A stretch of 64,000 nt of DNA from Streptomyces sp. DSM 110735 (GTDB lineage: Bacteria; Actinomycetota; Actinomycetes; Streptomycetales; Streptomycetaceae), in the NCBI RefSeq assembly GCF_016482685.1, contig NZ_JACYHF010000001.1:496001-560000 (forward strand), written 5' to 3'. The notes below the pieces were generated by a model that worked only from the letters and a program-made list of their open reading frames with translations, searched no databases and was not told the origin of the DNA. A program made the position numbers and the translations under genes. Shown in pieces: positions 25,914 to 33,384 of this stretch (positions within the stretch are counted from its first letter, which is position 1; each line of letters starts with the position of its first letter).

Positions 25914-26987
25914 AGGCGTGCCGGTTGGCGATCCCCCCGGCGGAGGTCTCTGGGCGGGAGGGGTTGTCGCCCCGGGGTCCGCCCACTGGGAATCGTGGCA
26001 GAAACAAGTCCGTCAGGGGACGTCTTCGGCTCCCTGTGTCTTGCTGTTCTGATCGTGCGTCCACAGCACGCCCGTCGCCGCCACCTGCGGATCGTACGCG
26101 GCTTTCCGGGCACCTACGCACGCCCGCCCTCCCGTCACGGCGGGGGCGGACACGGTCCTGCTCACCGGGGCTTTTCCCGCGGCCTTGCACACAGGACCGT
26201 ACGCCGCGGAGGCCCGCCGACGGAACGTTCACCGGGGCGTGGCGTGGCGGGAGCGCTCCGCTGGGGCTGGGCGGGGAGGGGGCGCTTTGGTGGAGGGGGG
26301 GTCGGTTCGCGGCGGGGGGGGGCTGGTGGGCGTGGGTGGTGTGGGGCGGGTGGTGCTGGTGGGTGTGGTGCGGTGGTTGGTGGGTGCGGGTGGGTGTGGC
26401 GCGGCGGGTGCGAGGGCCGGTGGGTGTGGCGGGCGGTGGTGGTTGGTGCGTGCGGATGGTGCGGGGCGGCGCGGCGGGTGCGGCTCGGGGGCTGATCCGG
26501 TCCGGCCCTGTGGCGGGGCGCAGGGGTAGCCGTGGGCGGCCGGGGTGGGGGGCGGGTGGCTTGTGCCTCAGGGCACGGTGTGGCGGGGTGCCGCAGGCGG
26601 ACGGGTGCGGGGTGTGCCCTGTGAGGACAGCCTGGTTCGTCCTGGTGGTGCGGGGTGTGCGGCTCGGGACAGCCCGGTTCGTTCCGGTGGTGCGGGGTGT
26701 GCGGCTCGGGGCAGCCTGGTTCGTCCTGGTGGTGCGGGGTGTGCGGCTCGGGGCAGCCCGTCCGCCCGGCGGTGCGGGGGTGTGCCGCTCGTGAGCGGTC
26801 CGGTCCGCCCCGGCGGCCGGCGCGGTGGGGGAGGTCGGTGGTCCGTTTCGGCGTGCTCGGGGGCGGGCGGCAGGTCCTCGATCGGGGCCCGGCGGAAGGG
26901 GGTTCGGTTCGTGGTGGCGGTGTCCGGCGGGGGCGGCGGGCGGCGTGCGATGCGAGGGGGGAGCGGGGCGCGGTTACTGTTAGAGAC
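25914..26987. other. 1.07-kb gene-free G-rich stretch before upp
   Basis: No supported gene. From about 26240 to 26960 the plus strand is very rich in G and T, with many GGG runs; 26314-26350 fits a G-quadruplex pattern. Long open frames on both strands are proline/histidine- or glycine-rich low-complexity translations without homologous look, start signals or normal codon use. Tandem repeats of about 42 bp lie at 26601-26790. The upp promoter is at the right end. Confidence 0.6.
26601..26790. repeat. Tandem repeat, unit about 42 bp, 4-5 imperfect copies
   Basis: The core TGCGGGGTGTG recurs at 26606, 26649, 26691 and 26733, with a diverged copy at 26773. Copies two to four are nearly identical (GCGGCTCGGG, CAGCC, GGTTCGT, CCTGGTGG). 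The unit is 14 codons long in every frame, but no real gene is supported. Confidence 0.8.
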
Positions 26988-27623
26988 ATGCGTCTCCACG
27001 TCGTCGACCACCCTCTGGTCGCTCACAAGCTCACCACGCTGCGCGACCAGCGCACCGACTCCGCCACCTTCCGCCGTCTCGCCGACGAGCTGGTCACCCT
27101 GCTCGCGTACGAGGCGACGCGGGACGTGCGCACCGAGGCCGTCGACGTCCAGACGCCGGTCGCGCGGACCACCGGAGTGAAGCTCGCCCGCCCGCGTCCG
27201 CTGGTGGTGCCGATCCTGCGCGCCGGTCTCGGCATGCTGGACGGCATGGTCCGGCTGCTGCCGACCGCCGAGGTGGGCTTCCTCGGCATGATCCGCAACG
27301 AGGAGACGCTGCAGGCCGAGACGTACGCCTCCCGGATGCCGGAGGACCTCTCCGGCCGCCAGGTCTACGTGCTCGACCCGATGCTGGCCACCGGCGGCAC
27401 CCTGGTCGCCGCGATCCAGGAGCTGATCAAGCGCGGCGCCGACGACGTGACCGCCGTGGTCCTGCTCGCCTCCCCCGAGGGCGTCGAGGTCATGGAGCGC
27501 GAGCTGGCCGGCACGCCGGTCACCGTGGTCACCGCGGCCGTGGACGACCACCTCAACGAGAACGGCTACATCGTCCCGGGTCTGGGCGACGCGGGCGACC
27601 GCCTCTACGGCGCCGCCGAGTAG
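26988..27623 (+). CDS. upp: Uracil phosphoribosyltransferase
   Basis: 211 aa, full family length. Makes UMP from uracil and PRPP for pyrimidine salvage. The PRPP loop is [10 protein letters not shown] (about 125-134); other conserved parts are [27 protein letters not shown] and the C-terminal [13 protein letters not shown]. Cytosolic. No ribosome site is visible before the ATG, and TACTGT at 26975-26980 would start transcription about at the ATG, so a leaderless mRNA is likely. Confidence 0.97.
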   Translation: MRLHVVDHPLVAHKLTTLRDQRTDSATFRRLADELVTLLAYEATRDVRTEAVDVQTPVARTTGVKLARPRPLVVPILRAGLGMLDGMVRLLPTAEVGFLGMIRNEETLQAETYASRMPEDLSGRQVYVLDPMLATGGTLVAAIQELIKRGADDVTAVVLLASPEGVEVMERELAGTPVTVVTAAVDDHLNENGYIVPGLGDAGDRLYGAAE

Positions 27624-27634
27624 TACCCCCGCTC

Positions 27635-27654
27635 CCGGCCGGAGACGGCCGGGA
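27635..27654. terminator. Bidirectional terminator after upp
   Basis: CCCGGCCG (27635-27642) and CGGCCGGG (27647-27654) with a GAGA loop, between convergent upp and the LytR-C gene. Confidence 0.7.
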
Positions 27655-28293
27655 TCAGCAGTCCTTCTTGTCCTTCTTCACCACGGCCGCCGTCTGCGCG
27701 GGTTCGGTCAGCTTGACCACCGCCTGGTCGGCGGCCGTGCGCTGGTCCAGGGTCTTGAACCCGTCCCCGATGATCAGGTCGAGCGTGGCGCCCTTGCGCG
27801 CCGCGTCGGTACGGCGCTCGGCACCGGTGAGCTGTGTGCCGAGCACGGGGAGCGAGGTGTCGAGGGCGGTGGCGGGTCCGAGCAGGACGCCGGTGCCCTT
27901 GACCTTCTTGTCGAAGTCCTTGCTCGCGTTGCCCACGTCACCGATCTTGAAGCCGCGCTTCTTCAGCTCGTCGGCGGTCTGCTTGGCGAGCCCCGAGCGC
28001 GTGGTCGCGTTGTAGACGTTCACCGTGATCGTGCCGGGCTTGGGCAGCGCCTTGACGGGTGCCGGGCTCGCCTTCTTGAGGCAGGCGGCGGACGCGGCGT
28101 CCGAGGCGTGCCGGTGGCCCGTGAAGACGTCGACGAGCTGGAGCGTGCCCCAGCCGACCAGACCCAGTGCGGCGACGGACGCCACGGCGGCGGCGACGAG
28201 CCTGCCCCGCCGCCGGGGCGGGCGCATCCGAGGGTATGTCTCCCCCGTGATCCGGTACTTGCCGCCCATGCCGGGGGGAGTCAGCATACTCAT
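27655..28293 (-). CDS. LytR C-terminal-domain membrane protein
   Basis: 212 aa. ATG at 28293, or at 28287. A short Arg-rich cytoplasmic N-terminus (RPPRRRGR), one TM helix at about 32-55, and an extracytoplasmic LytR_C domain at about 87-185 (TITVNVYNATTRSGLAKQTADELKKRGF, with GVLLGP and DLIIGDGFK). The C-terminus is Lys-rich (VKKDKKDC). The domain occurs with cell-wall polymer ligases of the LCP family, but no LCP domain is present here. Confidence 0.85.
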   Translation of the reverse strand: MSMLTPPGMGGKYRITGETYPRMRPPRRRGRLVAAAVASVAALGLVGWGTLQLVDVFTGHRHASDAASAACLKKASPAPVKALPKPGTITVNVYNATTRSGLAKQTADELKKRGFKIGDVGNASKDFDKKVKGTGVLLGPATALDTSLPVLGTQLTGAERRTDAARKGATLDLIIGDGFKTLDQRTAADQAVVKLTEPAQTAAVVKKDKKDC

Positions 28294-28405
28294 GAGCCGC
28301 AGCGTAGTGCGCCGCGGCTGGGATGCCTATTAGATGATCAGCAGACGGAGTACAGCCCGACCCAAATGGGCTAACACCGGTACCGCGTACGGCCGTCGGG
28401 GCGGC

Positions 28406-28702
28406 TCAGCCGAGTTCGAGCACGCGCGCGTGCAGCACCTGACGCTGCTGCAGGGCGGCGCGGACCGCGCGGTGCAGCCCGTCCTCCAGATAGAGGTCGC
28501 CCTGCCACTTCACGACGTGGGCGAAGAGGTCGCCGTAGAACGTCGAGTCCTCGGCGAGCAGCGTCTCGAGGTCGAGCTGCTGCTTGGTGGTCACGAGCTG
28601 ATCGAGGCGGACCGGGCGCGGCGCGACGTCCGCCCACTGCCGGGTGCTCTCCCGGCCGTGGTCGGGGTACGGCCGGCCGTTTCCGATGCGCTTGAAGATC
28701 AC
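28406..28702 (-). CDS. Small ParB-like / VapB-annotated conserved protein
   Basis: 98 aa. Begins MIFKRIGNGRPYPDHG and ends QRQVLHARVLELG. The C-terminal half, KWQGDLYLEDGLHRAVRAAL, resembles the ParB/sulfiredoxin box DGxHRxxAA. Proteins of this kind are, as I recall, often labelled VapB-type antitoxins, but no toxin gene adjoins it, so a toxin-antitoxin role is doubtful. Conserved appearance and normal codon use support a real cytosolic protein of unknown function. Confidence 0.8.
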   Translation of the reverse strand: MIFKRIGNGRPYPDHGRESTRQWADVAPRPVRLDQLVTTKQQLDLETLLAEDSTFYGDLFAHVVKWQGDLYLEDGLHRAVRAALQQRQVLHARVLELG

Positions 28703-28851
28703 ACGGAAAGCCTACCGGCCCAGACGTTCCGGGCGCAGCCATGGCGGCGTAGTGCGACGCTGAAAAAGCCACGGCACGTCATGGCAAGGCATGACAAAGG
28801 TGGCATACCGGAGACCATCGGGGACGAGACCAGCGGGGACAGGGACCTGAG

Positions 28852-30501
28852 ATGACCGACCCGGAGACCGACGGCGTGAAAAAGGACGACGGAACGGCGG
28901 GCGGAGGAAGGGCGGGTGACGGTACGGCAGGCGGCGCGGCGGCGGGCGGAGACGCGGCGGGCGGTGACGCGGCACTCGCCGCTCCGGCGCGGCGGATCGC
29001 GGACGGGTACGCCTTCACCGGACCCGCCCTCGATCTGGGCGCCCTGCTGTGGGACGGCGCCTACCACCCCGGCGCGCAGGTCCGGGTCCCGCTGCCGATG
29101 CTCAACCGGCACGGGCTCGTCGCGGGCGCCACCGGCACCGGCAAGACCAAGACGCTCCAGCTCGTCGCGGAACAGCTCTCGGCGCAGGGCGTGCCGGTGT
29201 TCCTCGCGGACGTCAAGGGCGACCTCTCCGGGATCTCCCGGCCGGGACCCGGCGGCGACCGGGTCGCCTCGCGCGCCGCCGAGACGGGACAGCAGTGGGC
29301 GCCGTCCGGCTTCCCCGTGGAGTTCCTCGCGCTCGGCGGGATCGGCCACGGCATCCCCGTCCGCGCCACGGTCACCAGCTTCGGCCCGGTGCTGCTGTCC
29401 AAGGTGCTCGGGCTGAACCGCACCCAGGAGCAGTCGCTCGGGCTGATCTTCCACTACGCCGACACCAAGGGTCTGGAGCTGATCGACCTCAAGGACCTGC
29501 GCGCGGTCGTCGCCTTCCTCACCTCCGACGAGGGCAAGGGCGAACTGAAGGGCATCGGCGGTCTTTCCACCGCCACCGCCGGGGTCATCCTGCGCTCCCT
29601 GACCGCGTTCGAGGCGCAGGGCATGGCGGACTTCTTCGGCGAGCCCGAGTTCGACACGGCCGAGCTGCTGCGGACGGCGCCGGACGGGCGCGGGGTCGTC
29701 TCCGTCCTCGAACTGGCCGCCGTACAGGACAAGCCGGTCCTCTTCTCCACCTTCCTGATGTGGCTCCTCGCCGACCTCTTCCACGACCTGCCCGAGGCGG
29801 GCGACCTGGACAAGCCGAAGCTGGTGTTCTTCTTCGACGAGGCGCATCTGCTGTTCCACGACGCCTCGGACGCTTTCCTCGACGCCATCACCCAGACCGT
29901 GCGGCTGATCCGCTCCAAGGGCGTCGGCGTCTTCTTCGTCACCCAGACCCCGAAGGACGTCCCCTCCGACGTGCTCGGCCAGCTCGGCAACCGCGTCCAG
30001 CACGCGCTGCGCGCCTTCACCCCCGACGACCAGAAGGCGCTGAAGGCGACGGTCAAGACCTTCCCCGACTCGCCGTACGACCTGGAGGAACTGCTCACCG
30101 GTCTCGGCACCGGCGAGGCGGTGGTCACCGTGCTCAGCGAGACGGGCGCCCCGACTCCGGTCGCGGCCACCCGGCTGCGCGCCCCCGCGTCCCTGATGGG
30201 ACCGGTGGACGCGGCGGAACTGGACCGGGCGGTCCGGGAGTCCCCGCTGTACGCACGTTATGCACAGGCTGTGGACCGGGAATCGGCGTACGAAAGGCTG
30301 AGCGCGCGGGAGGCGGCGGAGCCGCCGGAGGTGAAGGGCGAAGCCAAGGGCGCCCGGAAGAAGGCTCCGGCGGAGGAGCCCTCGCTGGTGGAGCAGGTCG
30401 TCGGGAGCGGGATGTTCAAGTCCCTGGCGCGCTCGGTCGGCACGCAGTTGGGGCGCGAGATCACGCGGTCGCTGTTCGGCACGGCCCGGCGGAGGCGGTA
30501 G
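28852..30501 (+). CDS. HerA-like helicase/ATPase (DUF853 type)
   Basis: 549 aa. ATG at 28852 after AGGGACCTGAG. A Gly/Ala-rich N-terminus (1-45), then Walker A GATGTGKT (92-99) and Walker B VFFFDEAHLLF (about 325-335), followed by GVGVFFVTQTPKDVPSDVLGQL-type sensor region (short part quoted) and RVQHALRAFTPDD. The tail is Lys/Glu-rich. FtsK/HerA superfamily ATPase, probably hexameric and DNA-acting. No nuclease partner such as NurA is next to it. Confidence 0.9.
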   Translation: MTDPETDGVKKDDGTAGGGRAGDGTAGGAAAGGDAAGGDAALAAPARRIADGYAFTGPALDLGALLWDGAYHPGAQVRVPLPMLNRHGLVAGATGTGKTKTLQLVAEQLSAQGVPVFLADVKGDLSGISRPGPGGDRVASRAAETGQQWAPSGFPVEFLALGGIGHGIPVRATVTSFGPVLLSKVLGLNRTQEQSLGLIFHYADTKGLELIDLKDLRAVVAFLTSDEGKGELKGIGGLSTATAGVILRSLTAFEAQGMADFFGEPEFDTAELLRTAPDGRGVVSVLELAAVQDKPVLFSTFLMWLLADLFHDLPEAGDLDKPKLVFFFDEAHLLFHDASDAFLDAITQTVRLIRSKGVGVFFVTQTPKDVPSDVLGQLGNRVQHALRAFTPDDQKALKATVKTFPDSPYDLEELLTGLGTGEAVVTVLSETGAPTPVAATRLRAPASLMGPVDAAELDRAVRESPLYARYAQAVDRESAYERLSAREAAEPPEVKGEAKGARKKAPAEEPSLVEQVVGSGMFKSLARSVGTQLGREITRSLFGTARRRR

Positions 30502-30532
30502 CCCGCCCCCGCCGTCCCTGCCGCGTGGGGTG

Positions 30533-30661
30533 TCAGCGGCGGTCCCCCTCCGGGGGGCGCTGCGGCTGCTGGGGCGCCTCGCTGTCCGGCCGGGGCCGGG
30601 TGCCGCGCCGGGCTTCCGCGCGCAGCAGGGCGCGCAGGATCGCGTACGGGTCGATGGGCAT
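30533..30661 (-). CDS. 42-residue conserved-looking small protein
   Basis: ATG at 30661 with CGAGGAA seven bases upstream. The sequence starts MPIDPYAILRALLRAEARR and ends PPEGDRR; the first half should form an amphipathic helix. Proteins starting MPIDPYAxLxAxLRAEA recur in Streptomyces, as I recall. No function known. It is convergent with the HerA-like gene. Confidence 0.6.
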   Translation of the reverse strand: MPIDPYAILRALLRAEARRGTRPRPDSEAPQQPQRPPEGDRR

Positions 30662-30717
30662 GGCTGTGTTCCTCGCGTCGTACCGGCAGAACGGTCCTCG
30701 GGTGACGAGCGGTTCTG

Positions 30718-31032
30718 TCAGCAGCGCAGGACGACCGTGCGGGGTCGGGGCGCGCGGGAGGGAGCGGTGGGCGCGGGTCGGGTGCGGGGCGCGCTCGGTG
30801 CCGCGTCCTCCGGAGCGGGCGCGGGGGTGGGGGCGTCGGGTCGTCCTACGGTCCTGCCGACGCTCCGGTACGGGGTGACGGGGACCTCGTGCTCACACTC
30901 CGCGACGGTCGCCGTGCCCGCTACGGGCGCCGCCTGGGGCGTCTGCACATGGGGCACCAGCAGGACGAGCAGCAGCAGGAGGACCCGCGACAGCGGGCGA
31001 AGGCTGCGGGCTCGGATTGCTGCGGTGCTCAC
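30718..31032 (-). CDS. Hypothetical secreted or membrane-anchored protein
   Basis: 104 aa. GTG at 31032 gives VSTAAIRARSLRPLSRVLLLLLVLLV, a signal-peptide-like start with Arg-rich n-region and Leu-rich core, then a Pro/Ala/Arg-rich, disordered tail (PAPTAPSRAPRPRT). No strong ribosome site is seen, so start and reality are moderately supported. Confidence 0.5.
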   Translation of the reverse strand: MSTAAIRARSLRPLSRVLLLLLVLLVPHVQTPQAAPVAGTATVAECEHEVPVTPYRSVGRTVGRPDAPTPAPAPEDAAPSAPRTRPAPTAPSRAPRPRTVVLRC

Positions 31033-31150
31033 GGAGGGTCATCTGCCCAGGGGACACCGGGGGCTCATCCAGAACCGGGGCAGATCCGCCCGCACGGCGT
31101 ACGAGTGCGGGGCGAGGTTGACGACCTCGCCCCGCGCCCCGCCGCAGCCG

Positions 31151-31192
31151 GGTCACACCGTCCGGGTCACACCGTCCGGGTCACACCGTCTT
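31151..31192. repeat. 14-bp tandem repeat, three copies
   Basis: GGTCACACCGTCCG at 31151-31164 and 31165-31178, with GGTCACACCGTCTT at 31179-31192. The last copy holds the stop codon of the DUF308 gene. Confidence 0.8.
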
Positions 31193-31891
31193 GGGGATCT
31201 GCTTCGCCCGGCTCCGGATGCTGAACGAGGTGATGATCTCGACGATGCCCACCACGATCAGCCACCAGCCGCCGACCAGGGTCAGCACGGCGATGGACTC
31301 GAAGGGGGAGTCGATCAGGACGATGCCCGCGATGAAGGTGACGATGCCGAGGAAGATGTGCCAGCCCCGGGCGGGCATGTGGGTGTCGGAGATGGCGGCC
31401 ATGGTCTGTGTGACGCCCCGGATCAGCCAGCCGATGCCGATGAACAGCGCGAGCAGCAGGATCGACTGCATGGGTCCGCGGAAGCAGAACAGACCCAGCA
31501 CGATCGACAGCGCACCGCTGATGAAGGCCAGCACCCGCAGCGAGGTCTTCTTGTGCGTGCCGAAGGCGGAGACCAACTGGAACACACCGCTGACCAGCAG
31601 GTAGACGCCGAACAGCACGCCCACCGCCAGCAGCGTGGCACCCGGCCAGACCAGCACCAGGATGCCCAGGATCAGCGAGGCGATGCCGGTCAGCAGCACG
31701 ACCTGCCAGGCCGCCTGGGACAGCGCGTGCAACGGTCCCTCGAAGGGTGCCTCCGGCTCGGCTTGCCTGCCCTGGTCGGGGTGGGCCGCCTCGGCGGTGC
31801 CGGGCGCCCCGGTCGGTGTCGGGCCCGTACGGGCCTTCGTGTCGTCGTAGGCGTTGCCCCTGGTGGGGCCCTCGCTCGGTGACTCGGTCAT
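31181..31891 (-). CDS. DUF308 / HdeD-like membrane protein
   Basis: 236 aa. ATG at 31891 (MTESPSEGPTRGN). A hydrophilic N-terminus of about 60 residues is followed by six TM helices in three similar pairs (ASLILGILVLVWPGATLLAVGVLFG-type pattern repeated), typical of the HdeD/DUF308 family linked to acid or envelope stress. The last residues RSRAKQIPKTV are cytosolic. Function in actinobacteria is not known. Confidence 0.88.
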   Translation of the reverse strand: MTESPSEGPTRGNAYDDTKARTGPTPTGAPGTAEAAHPDQGRQAEPEAPFEGPLHALSQAAWQVVLLTGIASLILGILVLVWPGATLLAVGVLFGVYLLVSGVFQLVSAFGTHKKTSLRVLAFISGALSIVLGLFCFRGPMQSILLLALFIGIGWLIRGVTQTMAAISDTHMPARGWHIFLGIVTFIAGIVLIDSPFESIAVLTLVGGWWLIVVGIVEIITSFSIRSRAKQIPKTV

Positions 31892-31950
31892 GTTCCATGC
31901 TTGGACCGGGCGAGCGAATTCCGCCACTCGGAGGGACGTACGGGCCAGGA

Positions 31951-32541
31951 CTACTTCCCGCTCTTCGCCGCCTTCGCCGCCGCCTTCATCTCCTGCTTGT
32001 GGGCGCGGACCTTCGCGAGGGAGTCCGGACCGGTGATGTCGGCGACGGAGCGGTAGGACTTCTCCTCGCCGTAGGCGCCCGCTGCCTCGCGCCAGCCCTC
32101 GGGGCGTACGCCGAGCTGCTTGCCGAGGAGGGCGAGGAAGATCTGGGCCTTCTGCTTGCCGAAGCCGGGGAGGTCCTCCAGGCGTTTGAGGAGGGCGGCG
32201 CCGGTGCCGACGCCCTGCCACACCGCCTCGGCGTCGCCGTCGTAGTGGTCGACCAGGTACTGGCAGAGGGTCTGGACGCGCTTGGCCATCGAGCCGGGGT
32301 AGCGGTGGACGGCCGGCTTCTCGGAGAGGAGCGCGGCGAACGCCTCGGGGTCGCGGGCGACGATCTCGTGCGCGTCGAGATCGTCGGCGCCCATGCGCCG
32401 CGCGATGGTCTCGGGACCCTTGAACGCCCACTCCATCGGGATCTGCTGGTCCAGCAGCATCCCGACGAGCGCGGCGAGCGGACTGCGGCCGAGCAGCGCG
32501 TCGGCGGCCGGGTCCTGGGCGAGGTGCAGGGTGACGTCCAT
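31951..32541 (-). CDS. HhH-GPD-type base-excision DNA repair protein
   Basis: 196 aa. ATG at 32541. The HhH-GPD fold is seen from LAALVGMLLDQQIPMEWAF (about 23-41) to the helix-hairpin-helix LEDLPGFGKQKAQIFLALL (about 120-138), with the catalytic region around YRSVADITGPDSL. Length is shorter than Nth/MutY and there is no 4Fe-4S cysteine cluster. Removes damaged bases, substrate unknown. The C-terminus is Lys/Ala-rich. Confidence 0.88.
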   Translation of the reverse strand: MDVTLHLAQDPAADALLGRSPLAALVGMLLDQQIPMEWAFKGPETIARRMGADDLDAHEIVARDPEAFAALLSEKPAVHRYPGSMAKRVQTLCQYLVDHYDGDAEAVWQGVGTGAALLKRLEDLPGFGKQKAQIFLALLGKQLGVRPEGWREAAGAYGEEKSYRSVADITGPDSLAKVRAHKQEMKAAAKAAKSGK

Positions 32542-32578
32542 GGACCGATGATCCCGCGCGGGCGCCCGCCGCGCCGTC

Positions 32579-33301
32579 TCAGTCCGCGCGCCAGTACCCC
32601 AGCGCGTGCACCCGGGTCTTCGGCAGCCCCAGTTCCTTGCGGACGTACGACCCGAGCGCGCGCGTCGTCCGCGTGTCGCAGGCGATCCAGACGTACGGGT
32701 CCTCGGTGGCGGACAGGACCTCGGGCAGCTCGGCGCGGACCCGCTCGACCAGGTGGGCGCCCGCCTCCTGGCGCGGGACCTCGTGGAACCGGTGCCGGTC
32801 GGGGTCGGCGGTGGAGGGAAGACCGTCGCGCGTCCCCTCGAACCAGATCGTCGCCGGAACCGAACCCAGCTCGCCCAGCAGCGAGTTGATCGCGGGCAGC
32901 GACGCCGTGTCGCCGATGATCGCGAGGTGGGACGGCGCCGGGTCCGGATGCTCGAACCCCGTGCCCTGGACGGTCGCCTCGACGGTGTCGCCCGCCTTCG
33001 CCGCCCGCGCCCAGTCCGAGGCGCAGCCGTCGTGCAGCGCGAACTCCAGGGCGAAGGTGCCGGTCTCCGGGTCGGGGTCGACCAGGGTGTAGGCACGCTG
33101 GTGGGGGCGGCCGTGGTCGGAGAACCACAGGCGGACCCACATGGTGGGGTGGACACCGGTCGCGGCGAGCAGCCCGCCGTCGGTCAGCCGCAGCCGCCGG
33201 TAGTGCGGGGTCACGTCCTCGGCGCCGGTGACGGTGAACGTGAAGTCCTTCGCCCGCAGCAGCTTGAGGACCGCTCCCTCCCAGCCTCGCCCCTGGCCCA
33301 T
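32579..33301 (-). CDS. Siderophore-interacting protein (ferric-siderophore reductase type)
   Basis: 240 aa. ATG at 33301 with GGGGTGGAG upstream; a further start at 33334 is possible. The FAD-binding barrel (about 15-120) has HYRRLRLT, QRAYTLVDPD and FALEFALHDG. The NAD(P)H-binding part (about 125-240) has LAIIGDTASLPAINSLL and YVWIACDTRTTRALGSYVRKELGL. It releases iron by reducing ferric siderophore in the cytosol. An iron box lies 46 bases upstream, shared with the divergent acylase operon. Confidence 0.92.
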   Translation of the reverse strand: MGQGRGWEGAVLKLLRAKDFTFTVTGAEDVTPHYRRLRLTDGGLLAATGVHPTMWVRLWFSDHGRPHQRAYTLVDPDPETGTFALEFALHDGCASDWARAAKAGDTVEATVQGTGFEHPDPAPSHLAIIGDTASLPAINSLLGELGSVPATIWFEGTRDGLPSTADPDRHRFHEVPRQEAGAHLVERVRAELPEVLSATEDPYVWIACDTRTTRALGSYVRKELGLPKTRVHALGYWRAD

Positions 33302-33346
33302 CGCCACTCCACCCCTCGCGTACGATTCCTTCACCTGTCCACCAGG

Positions 33347-33365
33347 TTAGGCAAGGCTAACCTAA
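33347..33365. promoter_or_regulatory. Iron box (DmdR/DtxR-type operator)
   Basis: The 19-mer TTAGGCAAGGCTAACCTAA matches the TTAGG-N9-CCTAA frame of actinobacterial iron boxes. It lies between the divergent genes starting at 33301 and 33385, so one repressor site may control both. Confidence 0.85.
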
Positions 33366-33384
33366 AACGAAGGGGTGCTCCAGG

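Noticed and set aside
26601..26790. CRISPR array
   Set aside because: The repeats are direct 42-bp units without unique spacers, and no cas genes are present.
26162..26989. A 275-codon Pro/His/Thr-rich frame on the minus strand
   Set aside because: Low-complexity translation of the G-rich gap and tandem repeats, no ribosome site or homologous look; it runs up to the upp start.
28406..28702. Toxin-antitoxin module
   Set aside because: No PIN or other toxin gene adjoins the small protein on either side.
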